The notes under the pieces: generated by a model
What the model was told of the DNA's origin: nothing
Seen by the model: only the letters and a program-made list of their open reading frames with translations
Databases searched by the model: none
Made by a program: the position numbers and the translations under genes
Source: JBEIUL01 sp044356865
Lineage (GTDB): Bacteria; Planctomycetota; Phycisphaerae; Phycisphaerales; SM1A02
Length of the DNA stretch: 42,746 bases
Assembly (NCBI GenBank): GCA_044356865.1
Contig: JBIKVN010000001.1
Location: 1-42,746 of the forward strand
Direction: 5' to 3'
In this document: positions 33,556 to 42,740 of the stretch, piece by piece
Layout: every line of letters begins with the position of its first letter
Position numbering within the stretch: position 1 is the first letter of the stretch

Positions 33556-35100
33556 ATGTCCGCTTCCATCCCATCGCTCCGGCTCATGAACACCCTGTCC
33601 CGCTCGATCGAGCCCTTCCGGCCGATCGATCCCGCGGGCCGTCGCGTCACGTTCTATTCCTGCGGCCCCACCGTCTACGACGACGCCCACATCGGCAACT
33701 TCCGCTCGTTCCTGAACGCCGACCTGCTGCGCCGCACCCTCGAGCTGCTCGGTCTCGAGGTCCGCCACGTGATGAACATCACCGACGTCGGGCACATGAC
33801 CGAGGACTCCGACGCCGACGGCGGCGGCGAGGACAAGATGGCGGTCGCCGGCCGCCGCATCGCCGAGGCCAAGAAGAGCGGAGCCCTGCCGCCGGGCGTC
33901 GAGATCGACCCCGGCAATCCCTACGCGATCGCCGACTTCTACGCGGGACGTTTCCTCGAGGACGCCCGCCAGCTCGGCCTGAAGGTCGCCGACGCCGCCG
34001 CCCGCGACCCGTCGCTCATGCCGCGACCGACCGCGTTCGTGCCGCAGATGATCGAGCTGGTGCGCACCCTCATCGACCGCGGCCACGCGTATGTCGGCGG
34101 CGATGGCGTCGTGTACTTCGACGTGCGATCGTTCCCGGCGTACGGCCGCCTCTCGAACAACACGCTCGAGGCCCTCAAGGAAGGCGCCGGCGAGCGGGTG
34201 AACGCCGCGAACCAGGCGAACAAGCGGCATCCGGCCGACTTCATGCTGTGGAAGCCGGATCCGACGCACCTGATGCGCTGGCCGAGCCCGTGGGGCGAGG
34301 GTTACCCCGGCTGGCATCTCGAATGCTCGGCCATGGCGGCCGCGCTGCTCGGCGACGAGATCGACCTGCACTCGGGCGGCGAGGACAACATCTTCCCGCA
34401 CCACGAGTGCGAGATCGCCCAGAGTTGCGGGGCGAGCGGCCATGCGTGCTTCGCCCGGCACTGGTTCCACACCCGCCACCTCATGGTCGAGGGGGCGAAG
34501 ATGTCGAAGAGCAAGGGAAACTTCTTCACCGCCCGCGATCTCTTCGCGAAGGGCGTCACGCCGGCGGCGCTGCGCCTCGAACTGGTGCGGACCCATTACC
34601 GCACGAACGCGAACTTCACGCTGCAGGGATTGGCCGATTGCCAGCGGCAGGTCGATCGCTGGACGCGGGCGTGCGAGGCGCTCGCGGCTGCGGCCGCCGG
34701 CCGGATGGCCGATGCCCGGCGCGAGCCGGGTCCGTTCGAGCGCGGGCTGGCCGACTTCACGGCCGCGCTGTGCGACGACCTGAACGTCGCCTCGGCCATC
34801 GCCGCGCTCAACACCGCGACATCGGGAACGCAGGGCGATGCCTGTCCGGCGCGCGAGCTCGCGGCCCTGCACCGCATGGACTCGGTCCTTGGTGTCCTCG
34901 AGCGCAACCGCCCGATCGGCGGGGGCGACGACGCCTTCGCGGCGAAGGTCGAGACGCTCCTCGAGGCCCGGCGGGCCGCCCGCAGCGCGAAGGCCTGGGC
35001 CGAGAGCGACCGCATCCGCGACGAGCTGCTCGCTCTTGGCGTCGCCATCAAGGACGGCCCGCAGGGCACGACCTGGACCCGCACCCTCTCGACCGGCTGA
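33556..35100 (+). CDS. cysS: Cysteinyl-tRNA synthetase
   Basis: CysS charges tRNA-Cys. The protein has the class I signature as HIGNF (about residue 45) after FYSCGPTVYDDA, which also gives the first zinc Cys; the other zinc ligands lie in LECSAM and GGEDNIFPHHECE. KMSKS is intact in EGAKMSKSKGNF. The family N-terminus LRLMNTLSRSIEPF favours the ATG at 33556 (514 residues), although the upstream ATG at 33529 is open and neither has a ribosome-binding site; translation may depend on read-through from the polysaccharide genes. A 30-odd-residue segment after MTEDSDADGGGEDKM lengthens the N-terminal domain. It is followed by coaE 18 bases on. Confidence 0.95.
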   Translation: MSASIPSLRLMNTLSRSIEPFRPIDPAGRRVTFYSCGPTVYDDAHIGNFRSFLNADLLRRTLELLGLEVRHVMNITDVGHMTEDSDADGGGEDKMAVAGRRIAEAKKSGALPPGVEIDPGNPYAIADFYAGRFLEDARQLGLKVADAAARDPSLMPRPTAFVPQMIELVRTLIDRGHAYVGGDGVVYFDVRSFPAYGRLSNNTLEALKEGAGERVNAANQANKRHPADFMLWKPDPTHLMRWPSPWGEGYPGWHLECSAMAAALLGDEIDLHSGGEDNIFPHHECEIAQSCGASGHACFARHWFHTRHLMVEGAKMSKSKGNFFTARDLFAKGVTPAALRLELVRTHYRTNANFTLQGLADCQRQVDRWTRACEALAAAAAGRMADARREPGPFERGLADFTAALCDDLNVASAIAALNTATSGTQGDACPARELAALHRMDSVLGVLERNRPIGGGDDAFAAKVETLLEARRAARSAKAWAESDRIRDELLALGVAIKDGPQGTTWTRTLSTG

Positions 35101-35118
35101 GCCCGACGGAGGTCCGCC

Positions 35119-35733
35119 ATGCCGAACATTCCCGTGATCGGGCTCGTCGGCGGAATCGGCAGCGGCAAGTCGCTCGTCGGTTCGATGCTGGCGGACCTGG
35201 GTTGCCTGGTCTGCCACTCCGACGAGCTGGCCCGCTCGGCCTTGGCCGACCCGGCCGTTCGTGATGAACTCGTCCGCTGGTGGGGTAGGGAAGTTCTCGA
35301 CCCGTCCGGTGCCGTCGATCGCCGGGCGGTGGCCGGCAAGGTCTTCGCCGATCCCGCCGAGCGGAAGCGGCTGGAGGCGCTCCTCCATCCCCGGATCGAA
35401 TCGGCCCGGCGGCGGACGTTCGCCGCCGCCCCGCCCGGCACCCGGGCCCTCGTGATCGACGCCCCGCTCCTGCTCGAGGTCGGTCTGGACCGTGAGTGCG
35501 ACGCGATCATCTATATAGACAGCCTCCGCGTCGACCGGCTTCGCCGCCTCGCCGAGACCCGGGGCTGGGACTCCGCCGAGCTCGAACGCCGCGAATCGGC
35601 CCAGTGGCCGCTTGACCGCAAGCGGGCGGCGGCTCATCATGTCCTCGTCAACGCGGGGAACCAGCCTGCGTTGAGATCCGAGGTCCAGAAGGCCTTGGAG
35701 GCCGCCGAGCGAACGTTCCGAGCGGCCCGTTGA
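35119..35733 (+). CDS. coaE: Dephospho-CoA kinase
   Basis: CoaE phosphorylates the 3'-OH of dephospho-CoA, the last step of coenzyme A synthesis. The 204-residue protein is of family length. It has the P-loop GLVGGIGSGKS (8-18), CHSDELARSAL with the family Asp, LLHPRIESARRR, APLLLEVGLD and the lid segment RRESAQWPLDRKRAAAHHVLVN. A ribosome-binding site (GGAGG) lies eight bases before the ATG. It lies between cysS and rho on the same strand, and the short gaps suggest an operon. Confidence 0.95.
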   Translation: MPNIPVIGLVGGIGSGKSLVGSMLADLGCLVCHSDELARSALADPAVRDELVRWWGREVLDPSGAVDRRAVAGKVFADPAERKRLEALLHPRIESARRRTFAAAPPGTRALVIDAPLLLEVGLDRECDAIIYIDSLRVDRLRRLAETRGWDSAELERRESAQWPLDRKRAAAHHVLVNAGNQPALRSEVQKALEAAERTFRAAR

Positions 35734-35763
35734 ACCCCCTCCACAGTCCAGGAGCCGTTCCGG

Positions 35764-37467
35764 ATGTCGTGCGTACGACGTCGGACCGGACCGGAACCCA
35801 GGTCGGGAAACGAGCGGGAAACCGTGAGCACCACCGAAGCGCCGAGCGCCGCCTCCAGTAAGGGCGGCTCGCATCCGAAGAACACCTCGCACCAGAGCCA
35901 CGGCCAGCCCCACGCGGGCGGTCCGGGCCATCAACACGGCCCGCATGAGGGCCACCCGCACGGTCAGCAAGGATCCAAGCACATGGGCAAGAATCGTCGT
36001 CGTCGCAAGGGTGGTCGAGGCGGTCCGGGCGCCGAGGGCGGCGGCGGGGGTGGAGGCGGGAGCGGCGGCGGCCAGGAGCGCGGCCCGCGAATCTGGGTGC
36101 CCGCGCTCGTTCCCGGTTCGGTCCCGACCGACGAGCAGCTGGACCTCGAACTGGCCGAGCTCGAACAGAAGCTCCAGGGCAAGTACGACCTCGCCAAGAA
36201 GGAAGACCTGAACGTCGCCAGCCTGCAGCGGCTTTCGGGCGAGGAGATCGTCAAGCTCGCCAGGAAGGAAGGTCTCGAGGACATCTCGATCCCGAAGCAG
36301 AAGCTGGTCTTCGAGATCATCAAGGCCCGCGCCCAGAAGCACGGCCTCATGGTCGCCGAAGGGACGCTCGAGATCCTGCCCGACGGCTATGGCTTCCTGC
36401 GAAGCGCCGACTACTCGTACATCGCCTCACCCGATGACGTCTACGTGAGCCCGGCCCAGATCCGGCGTTTCGGCCTGCGCAAGGGCCAGATCGTGAAGGG
36501 TCTCGTCCGTCCGCCGAAGGAAGCCGAGACCTTCTTCGCGCTCCTCCGCATCGAGAGCGTGAACGGACGCGACCCGAAGGTCCTGCACGACCTGCCGACC
36601 TTCGAGAACCTGACGCCGCTCCATCCGAACAAGCGGATCCAGCTCGAGCTTCTCGGCCAGCCGAACAAGATCGAGACCCGCATCATCGACATGGTGACGC
36701 CGCTCGGCTTCGGCCAGCGGGCCCTCATCGTCGCTCCGCCCCGCACCGGCAAGACGGTGATCCTGCAGCAGATCACCAACGCGATCGCCACCAACCACCC
36801 CGACGTGCACGTGATCGTGCTGCTCGTCGACGAGCGGCCCGAGGAAGTGACCGACTTCCGCCGCAACACGCCGAAGCGGGTCGAGGTCGTCGCCAGCACC
36901 TTCGACGAGGAGGCCAGCCGGCACATCCAGGTCGCCGAGATGGTCATGGAGAAGGCCCGCCGCATGGTCGAGTTCGGCGACCACGTGGTGATCCTCCTCG
37001 ACTCGATCACGCGTCTGGCGCGTGGCTACAACAACGCCATGCCGGGCGGCGGCAAGATCGGCTCGGGCGGCGTCGACAACGCGGCCCTCATCAAGCCGAA
37101 GAAGTTCTTCGGTTCGGCCCGGAACATCGAGAACGGCGGCTCGCTCACCATCCTCGGCACGGCGCTCGTCGACACCGGCAGCCGCGCCGACGAGGTGATC
37201 TTCGAGGAGTTCAAGGGCACCGGCAACGCCGAGCTGCACCTGGACCGCAAGCTCGTCGAGAAGCGGGTCTACCCCGCGATCGACGTGGCGGCCAGCGGCA
37301 CGCGTCGCGAGGAGCTCCTGCTCGATCCAAAGGAACACGAGCTCATCGTGCGGCTCCGCAAGGTCATCAGCGACATGAACGTCGTCGAGGCCATGGAGCT
37401 GCTCAAGACCCGGGTCACGAAGACCAAGAGCAACGCCGAGTTCCTGCTGACCATGAGCAAGGGTTGA
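35764..37467 (+). CDS. rho: Transcription termination factor Rho with long His/Gly/Arg-rich N-terminal extension
   Basis: Rho is the hexameric RNA helicase that terminates transcription at unstructured C-rich RNA. The conserved part spans about residues 120-567: the N-terminal helical domain with SLQRLSGEEIVKLARKEG, the RNA-binding OB domain (EILPDGYGFLRSADYSY), and the ATPase with P-loop APPRTGKT (324-331), the Q-loop region and RLARGYNN. The first 115 residues are disordered: a His-rich stretch (GPGHQHGPHEGHPHG), a basic KNRRRRKGGRGG and a poly-Gly run. ATG 35764 has an AGGAG nine bases upstream; GTG 35824 is an alternative. Extensions like this in other bacteria bind RNA or drive condensates. 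Confidence 0.95.
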   Translation: MSCVRRRTGPEPRSGNERETVSTTEAPSAASSKGGSHPKNTSHQSHGQPHAGGPGHQHGPHEGHPHGQQGSKHMGKNRRRRKGGRGGPGAEGGGGGGGGSGGGQERGPRIWVPALVPGSVPTDEQLDLELAELEQKLQGKYDLAKKEDLNVASLQRLSGEEIVKLARKEGLEDISIPKQKLVFEIIKARAQKHGLMVAEGTLEILPDGYGFLRSADYSYIASPDDVYVSPAQIRRFGLRKGQIVKGLVRPPKEAETFFALLRIESVNGRDPKVLHDLPTFENLTPLHPNKRIQLELLGQPNKIETRIIDMVTPLGFGQRALIVAPPRTGKTVILQQITNAIATNHPDVHVIVLLVDERPEEVTDFRRNTPKRVEVVASTFDEEASRHIQVAEMVMEKARRMVEFGDHVVILLDSITRLARGYNNAMPGGGKIGSGGVDNAALIKPKKFFGSARNIENGGSLTILGTALVDTGSRADEVIFEEFKGTGNAELHLDRKLVEKRVYPAIDVAASGTRREELLLDPKEHELIVRLRKVISDMNVVEAMELLKTRVTKTKSNAEFLLTMSKG

Positions 37468-37510
37468 CCTGACCCGGTCGGTGTTTTTCCGGGGTCATCG
37501 GAGGCCAACC

Positions 37511-38224
37511 ATGGGAATCATCAGGCACTGGTGGCGAAGCTGGAAGTTGCGGCGAGCGGGCATCGTGAAGCCGCTCCCGGACGTTCGCCTCGCGACCCGC
37601 CGATTCGGCTCGGGCTATGGGGGCTGGAATCTCGTCGATGGCCTCGTCCGCGACGACTCGGTGGTCTACTCCTTCGGCCTGGGCGAGGACATCTCGTTTG
37701 ACCTCGACCTGATCGCCACCCACCGCACGGTCGTGCACGGCTTCGATCCGACACCGCGATCGGTCGAATGGGTGCGGCGGCAGTCGCTTCCTCCGCAGTT
37801 TCAGCTACACGCGGAGGGGATTGCCGACTTCGACGGGGAGGCGACCTTCCATCCGCCCCGCGATCCGTCGCATGTCTCGCACAGCATGGTCGAGGCCGAC
37901 GGGGGATCACCGGGCATACGCGTCCCGGTGCGGCGCCTCGAGTCCATCATGGCCAGCCTGGGCCATCGGCAGGTGGACATCCTGAAGATGGACATCGAGG
38001 GCGCGGAGTACGCGGTCATCGATCACCTGGCCACGACCGGGGTCCGGCCCCGGCAGTTTCTCGTCGAGTTTCACCATCGTTTCTCCGCGGTCGGTTGGCC
38101 CCGCACGCAGGCCTCCTTGGCAACCCTGCGCTCGTGCGGGTACCGCCTCTTTTGGGTCTCGGACAGCGTGGAGGAGTTCGGGTTCGTTCATGAGGATGCC
38201 CTCCGCGGTTCGATACCCGCGTGA
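37511..38224 (+). CDS. FkbM-family methyltransferase
   Basis: A 237-residue SAM-dependent methyltransferase of the FkbM type (Methyltransf_21). The SAM-binding region is GLGEDISFDLDLI and VHGFDPTPRSVEWV, and the family signature is present as VDILKMDIEGAEYAVIDHL. Such proteins often O-methylate sugars in polysaccharide clusters. The ATG at 37511 follows a clear GGAGG seven bases upstream, better than the in-frame ATG 30 bases earlier. It lies 43 bases after rho. The next GT4 starts 38 bases later, so both are probably outlying members of the polysaccharide set. Confidence 0.88.
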   Translation: MGIIRHWWRSWKLRRAGIVKPLPDVRLATRRFGSGYGGWNLVDGLVRDDSVVYSFGLGEDISFDLDLIATHRTVVHGFDPTPRSVEWVRRQSLPPQFQLHAEGIADFDGEATFHPPRDPSHVSHSMVEADGGSPGIRVPVRRLESIMASLGHRQVDILKMDIEGAEYAVIDHLATTGVRPRQFLVEFHHRFSAVGWPRTQASLATLRSCGYRLFWVSDSVEEFGFVHEDALRGSIPA

Positions 38225-38262
38225 CGGCCGGCCCGTCCCTCCGGATCGTCCGGGAGGCATCG

Positions 38263-39408
38263 ATGCGCATCCTTCACGTCATCGAAACCCTCGATCCCGA
38301 CGCCGGCGGCCCGCCGGCGGTGGTGCTTCGGCTCGCGGCCGCCCAGGCGGCGCTCGGGCATGAGGTGCAGGTTGCGTCCCCGCCGCTCGCGACGTCGCGA
38401 CAGCCCGCGTTCCGCGCCTCGCTCGAGGGAATCCCCCTGATCGCCAAGGTCCGGTTCATCAGCCTGTCTCGGGCGGAGACGGTCCGCTGGCTTGCCGGCC
38501 GAGGCGGTGGCTTGCCGGAGGTCGACTTCGTCCATCTGCACGGCGTGTGGAGTCCGCTGATCCTGGCGGCCGCGGCCGCGGCGCGACGAGCCGGCATCGG
38601 ATACGCGGTCGCTCCCCACGGGATGCTCGACCCCTGGTCGCTGCAGCAGAAGCGGTGGAAGAAGCGATTCGCGCTGGCCATCGGTTGGCGCAGGATGCTT
38701 GATCACGCTCGATTCCTGCATGTCCTCAATGCCGACGAGGCGTCCCTGTTGACGCCGCTGGCCGTGCGTTGCCCGTCGCGAGTCATCCCGAACGGCATCT
38801 TTCTCGAGGAACTTCTGCCGCTGCCGGAGCCCGGGGCGTTTCGCGCCGAGTTCCCGGCGCTGGCCGACCGTCCGTACATCCTCTTCCTGTCACGATTGCA
38901 TCACAAGAAGGGTCTCGATCGGCTCGCGGCCGGATTCGCGCGGGTCGCCGCCGAGGACTCCGAGGTCCACTTGGTGGTCGCGGGTCCCGATGGCGGCGCG
39001 CAACCCGAGTTCGAGGCGGCGATCTCGGCGGCCGGCCTCGGGGCGCGGACCCATCTCACCGGCCCGATCTACGGGCGCCGCAAGTATGCGGCGATGGTGG
39101 ATTGCTCTTGCTTTTGCCTGCCGAGCCGGCAAGAGGGCTTCAGCGTCGCGATCACCGAGGCGCTCGCGGTGGGTCGCCCGGTGGTGATCACCCCGGAGTG
39201 CCATTTTCCCGAGGTGGGTAGCGTCGATGCGGGCATCGTCACGTCGGCCGAGCCGGAACCTCTGGCCGCCGCGCTGCTCGAGCTCCTGAGGGATCCCGCC
39301 CGGAGTGCGGAGCGGGGACGACGGGGGGCCGATCTCGTCCGCCATCGCTTCACATGGGGCCGGATCGCCGAGGCGACGGCCCGGGCGTACCTCGGCGGGC
39401 CCCCTTGA
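38263..39408 (+). CDS. GT4 glycosyltransferase
   Basis: A 381-residue GT-B glycosyltransferase. It begins MRILHVIETLDPDAGGPP, closely matching the GT4 at 20689, and has VDFVHLHGVWSPLIL, APHGMLDPWSLQQKRWKK, ILFLSRLHHKKGLDRLA and the EX7E motif EGFSVAITE. ATG 38263 has GGGAGG five bases upstream; a GTG 42 bases earlier overlaps the methyltransferase stop and is a less likely start. Together with the FkbM gene it forms a separated piece of the polysaccharide locus. The donor is unknown. Confidence 0.9.
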   Translation: MRILHVIETLDPDAGGPPAVVLRLAAAQAALGHEVQVASPPLATSRQPAFRASLEGIPLIAKVRFISLSRAETVRWLAGRGGGLPEVDFVHLHGVWSPLILAAAAAARRAGIGYAVAPHGMLDPWSLQQKRWKKRFALAIGWRRMLDHARFLHVLNADEASLLTPLAVRCPSRVIPNGIFLEELLPLPEPGAFRAEFPALADRPYILFLSRLHHKKGLDRLAAGFARVAAEDSEVHLVVAGPDGGAQPEFEAAISAAGLGARTHLTGPIYGRRKYAAMVDCSCFCLPSRQEGFSVAITEALAVGRPVVITPECHFPEVGSVDAGIVTSAEPEPLAAALLELLRDPARSAERGRRGADLVRHRFTWGRIAEATARAYLGGPP

Positions 39409-39421
39409 TGCGGCGGGAATC

Positions 39422-41233
39422 TCAGCGCGGACCCGACACGGTGCGTTGGACCCCCGTGCGCGACGGCATCACCTTCGAGGTCGGTACCGGGGCGGAGGCC
39501 GGCTCGACGCCGAAGTGCTTCGCGATGGGTTCGTAGTACCGGCGCTTGGCGTCTTCGATGTTCCGGATGAACGCCCTCAGCACGGCCGGTTCCTTCCAGC
39601 GGGGATCGGCCGAGACGCTGTCACCGGCCGGAATCGACGGGTCGATGCGGACCCCGGACTTCACGATCAGTTGCCGCAAGGTCTTTCGCATCGTCGCGAC
39701 GCTGTGGCCGGGGATCTGGTCCTTGTCGTAGTGGGCAGCCAGCACCTGCATCGGGAACAGGTACCGATCCCAGACATAGACGCCGTCCGCCCCGGCCTGC
39801 TTCGCGGGAAGGACGATGCCTTCCTCGAACTCGGCGGGGCTGAGGGGAGGGACCGGGTTCGCGTCGTCGTTCGAGAGCGAGTTGTGCCAGGATATGACGG
39901 GGTACACCGGCAGGATCCGGCCGTGCTGTTCGCGGACTTTCCTCGCCACTTCCCGCGACAGTTCGACCGACCGGAAGGTCTGCCAATAGTTGGTGGTATG
40001 CGCCCCGAGGTCGGGTCGCTTCGGATCGATGTAGAAGATCGAGTCGACACCATTGATTTGCCCGGCGACACCGCGATAGAGCGAACTCGACCAGCGACGG
40101 AACTCATCCGTGTTGGCGAAGGGAAGCACCCGGGCCCCCAACTCCTGGGCCTTGGCGACGGCCTGCCCCGTGAGGCCTCCGGCATGCTCGAGGTTTCCCC
40201 AGGTGGCCGGGCCGTTGGGAACGGCTCGCGGATAGCACGTCGGGGTGAGCACATCGATGGACCGCGCCGCGAACCGGACGAGTTCCGGTGTGCCTGCGGT
40301 CGCAAGGTCGAAGTTTCGAAGGCGCTCCGCCGAAACCTGCCAGTGACCGCCGCCGAGCCGGCCATTCGGCACGGCAGTGGACGGATTGCCGTACAGGATC
40401 GGGTTCTGCGGGTCGTTCATCATCGAGCGGATCATGCCCACGCTTCCGTGGAGACCCGAGGCGAACGTGTTGGGGAACCCGTACAGCGCGAGCTTCGCCT
40501 TGGGATAGCGGGCCCTCAGCGTGTCATGGGCCTGCATCATCGAGGCCAGCATGCGGCGATTGCCGGGGCTCAGGGCGCCGGGCGCTTCCGGCTGCGTGAA
40601 GTCGACGATCCATCCTTCGTAGTCATTCAGGATGAAGCCGTCGAACTCGGCCGGCTTCGAGCCGAGTTCGTTCCACGACGAGTGGTCGCGAAGTCCAAGG
40701 TCCTTGTGGAAGAAGCGTGAGGGATCCCGTCGCCAGGCGGTGCCTTGCTCGGCGGCCTTGAGCGGGAAGTTCGCGAGATCCCAACCCGGAAAGTTCCGCT
40801 TGTGCTGTTCCAGCGCATCGCCCGTGAGCGCGGCTCCCTCCCGGTACTTCTGCAGGTCGGTGCCCGGACCGCTCGAGCCCGGATTGGACTGCACGTAAAA
40901 CTCCGAGACCTCCAGCGACATCCCGCGGTCCCGCAGCCAGCCGGCGAGACCGTCGGTCAGGAAGTAATTGGACCGCACGAAGATCGGGGGCATCCCAGTC
41001 CCGGCCGTTCGTTCACGAGCCGGAGCGGCGGGAAGAGTCCCGGTGAGCGGCTTCGCCGGGGCCACGGCACGCACCGGCGACGGCATCGCTGTCGGGGCGG
41101 CGGAGGTCTGACGATTCGTCCAGCCCGCGTTGATCAGGGGTTTGGTCGGGATCGATTGCCCCGTCGCCGCCGGGGAAAGCATCAGCGCGGCCGTCGCAAC
41201 GCACGTGGTCCATCGGTGCATGGGGAACCTCAT
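39422..41233 (-). CDS. Secreted protein with a hyaluronidase-like (GH56) motif, function unproven
   Basis: A 603-residue exported protein: a signal peptide (1-26, ending ATGQ) and a Pro/Ala-rich linker to about residue 80 precede a globular region. It contains FDGFILNDYEGWIVDF, where Asp204-Tyr-Glu206 followed by Trp208 resembles the catalytic DxE...W motif of GH56 hyaluronidases, and later LTPTCYPRAV, ISWHNSLSND and GADGVYVWDRYLFP, in keeping with a TIM-barrel glycosidase. I could not establish a family by eye, so a role in glycan cleavage is inference. The start is ATG 41233; the frame opens further upstream but without a signal sequence there. It ends close to the converging GT4 gene and faces away from the pseudopilin gene across about 200 bases. 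Confidence 0.6.
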   Translation of the reverse strand: MRFPMHRWTTCVATAALMLSPAATGQSIPTKPLINAGWTNRQTSAAPTAMPSPVRAVAPAKPLTGTLPAAPARERTAGTGMPPIFVRSNYFLTDGLAGWLRDRGMSLEVSEFYVQSNPGSSGPGTDLQKYREGAALTGDALEQHKRNFPGWDLANFPLKAAEQGTAWRRDPSRFFHKDLGLRDHSSWNELGSKPAEFDGFILNDYEGWIVDFTQPEAPGALSPGNRRMLASMMQAHDTLRARYPKAKLALYGFPNTFASGLHGSVGMIRSMMNDPQNPILYGNPSTAVPNGRLGGGHWQVSAERLRNFDLATAGTPELVRFAARSIDVLTPTCYPRAVPNGPATWGNLEHAGGLTGQAVAKAQELGARVLPFANTDEFRRWSSSLYRGVAGQINGVDSIFYIDPKRPDLGAHTTNYWQTFRSVELSREVARKVREQHGRILPVYPVISWHNSLSNDDANPVPPLSPAEFEEGIVLPAKQAGADGVYVWDRYLFPMQVLAAHYDKDQIPGHSVATMRKTLRQLIVKSGVRIDPSIPAGDSVSADPRWKEPAVLRAFIRNIEDAKRRYYEPIAKHFGVEPASAPVPTSKVMPSRTGVQRTVSGPR

Positions 41234-41436
41234 CGGACTTTCAATCTCGCAATTCCATCTCCCATCGGCCCGGTAGCCGGCCGGGATTGGCAGTTTCCCT
41301 CTCGGGCTGCGCCGCCTGTACCGGTTGGCCGATGGCGCCCGGTCCCGCTCCGGCGGCCCGCTTCCGGAAGCCTGCCATCGAAACACCGTATGCTGCGTAC
41401 AAGGTGTTCCGAACCCCCCCTCATGTGGAGCGGACC

Positions 41437-42378
41437 GTGCCTCGAACCCAGATCACCGGCCCCTTTTCCCGCCTTCTTGCCCATCGGTCCAGCCGCGGCA
41501 TGTCCCTCGTCGAGATCCTCGCGGTGGTCGCGATCATCGCGGTCCTGATCGCCATTTTGCTGCCAGGACTGGCCGTGGTCCGCCGGAACGCGATCTGGGC
41601 GAACAGCCAGAGCAATCTCCGGAACATCCACACGTTTCTCGCCGCCTACGCCCAGGCCAACCGCGAGACGATCATTCCGACCGGTTTCGACTTCTCCTCG
41701 CAATCCGCGGACCCGCGGGTCCGGGTTCGGACCCCGTCGCCCCCCGGGACCGCCATGCCGGTCGGACCGGAGCGGGTGGGATCCTGGACCGACATCATGT
41801 GGATGGATGCGAAGCTGGGGCCGTACGTGAACCTGTCCATGAACGACGAGGGGACGGGCCAGAACTCCAGTTACGACTACGCCTTCGACTCCCCGGATCG
41901 AGTCTTTTATGAGAGCAACGAAGGGTACGCCGGGAACGTTTTGCGTTCCGCGGCCGAGAACACCAACTTTGCCGGCACTTCCACCTCGGAAGCCTGGCCT
42001 TTCGGCACAGGATCGCGTGAGAACGAGAAGACCCAGCCGGGATACTTCGCCGGCAATCCCTTCTTCGACCAGCGTCCTGAGGGGTTCAACCCCGGCAAAT
42101 GGTGGTCCACGGGCCAGATCGTTCGTCCGGTCCAATCGGTCTACTGCCTCGATTCCTACGGCGGGGAGGTCTTTCCGGTGGTCGGCGACTCGGCCCAGCC
42201 CAATACTTTCGCCCTTCCCGCCGTTGATTATCGGTATGTCGGCCAAGTCTGCCTGATGCTGTTCCTCGATGGGCATGTGTCGAGCGAGTCCGAGTTCGAG
42301 ACGCTCCGCGAGCTTGAGGAAGAACGCCAGATTCGCCTTCTGGACCTTGACCAGCGGAAGCCGTTCTACCCCCTGTGA
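41437..42378 (+). CDS. Type II secretion/type IV pilin-like pseudopilin
   Basis: A 313-residue prepilin-like protein. After a basic leader (about 21 residues, ending RSSRG) comes the prepilin peptidase site G|MSLVE with Glu5 and the hydrophobic helix LAVVAIIAVLIAILLPGLAVVRRNA. The large C-terminal domain ends with CLMLFLDGHVSSESE, resembling the H-x-DG tail of planctomycete DUF1559-type pseudopilins. It likely assembles into a pilus-like fibre or acts in secretion. The start GTG 41437 has GGAG seven bases upstream; the frame is open for 150 bases earlier. A strong intrinsic terminator follows at 42466-42489. Confidence 0.88.
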   Translation: MPRTQITGPFSRLLAHRSSRGMSLVEILAVVAIIAVLIAILLPGLAVVRRNAIWANSQSNLRNIHTFLAAYAQANRETIIPTGFDFSSQSADPRVRVRTPSPPGTAMPVGPERVGSWTDIMWMDAKLGPYVNLSMNDEGTGQNSSYDYAFDSPDRVFYESNEGYAGNVLRSAAENTNFAGTSTSEAWPFGTGSRENEKTQPGYFAGNPFFDQRPEGFNPGKWWSTGQIVRPVQSVYCLDSYGGEVFPVVGDSAQPNTFALPAVDYRYVGQVCLMLFLDGHVSSESEFETLRELEEERQIRLLDLDQRKPFYPL

Positions 42379-42465
42379 CGAGCCGGGTCGTCCTCGGAAC
42401 CCATCCCGAACTCGTCCCCAACCCTTGCCTTCGGGGGGCAACTCGGTATGCTTTCCGCTCTTGAC

Positions 42466-42489
42466 ACCGTCCCGCGAGGGACGGTTTTT
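42466..42489 (+). terminator. Intrinsic terminator after the pseudopilin gene
   Basis: An 8-bp stem, ACCGTCCC (42466-42473) with GGGACGGT (42478-42485), closes over GCGA, with TTTTT continuing from the last stem base. It lies 88 bases past the pseudopilin stop and isolates it from the tRNA gene. Confidence 0.9.
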
Positions 42490-42620
42490 CATCGGGGCTC
42501 CGGTTCTCGCTCGATCGAGCGGATCCGTCGCCCGATGCCTCGCCCTGCCGACGCTGGCGAGGACCGAAGCCCGAGTCGGCGCGCGGCGGGAGACGCGCGG
42601 GTGGGACGGTTCATCTCAAC

Positions 42621-42692
42621 GCCACCGTAGCTCAGTGGTAGAGCACACCCTTGGTAAGGGTGAGGTCGTGGGTTCAAGTCCCATCGGTGGCT
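42621..42692 (+). tRNA. tRNA-Thr (anticodon GGT)
   Basis: The 72-base sequence folds into a full cloverleaf: acceptor arms GCCACCG and CGGTGGC, D arm GCTC...GAGC, anticodon stem CACCC/GGGTG with loop TTGGTAA (anticodon GGT, Thr), and T arm GTGGG/CCCAT with TTCAAGT. The discriminator base is T and CCA is not encoded. GGT reads ACC and ACT codons. Confidence 0.97.
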
Positions 42693-42740
42693 TTCGCGGC
42701 GCGAACCCGTCGCGATCACTCGAAACAGACGGAGAACTCA

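Noticed and set aside
37470..37497. Terminator after rho
   Set aside because: The imperfect TGACCCGG/CCGGGGTCA stem has its T-run in the loop, not after the stem.
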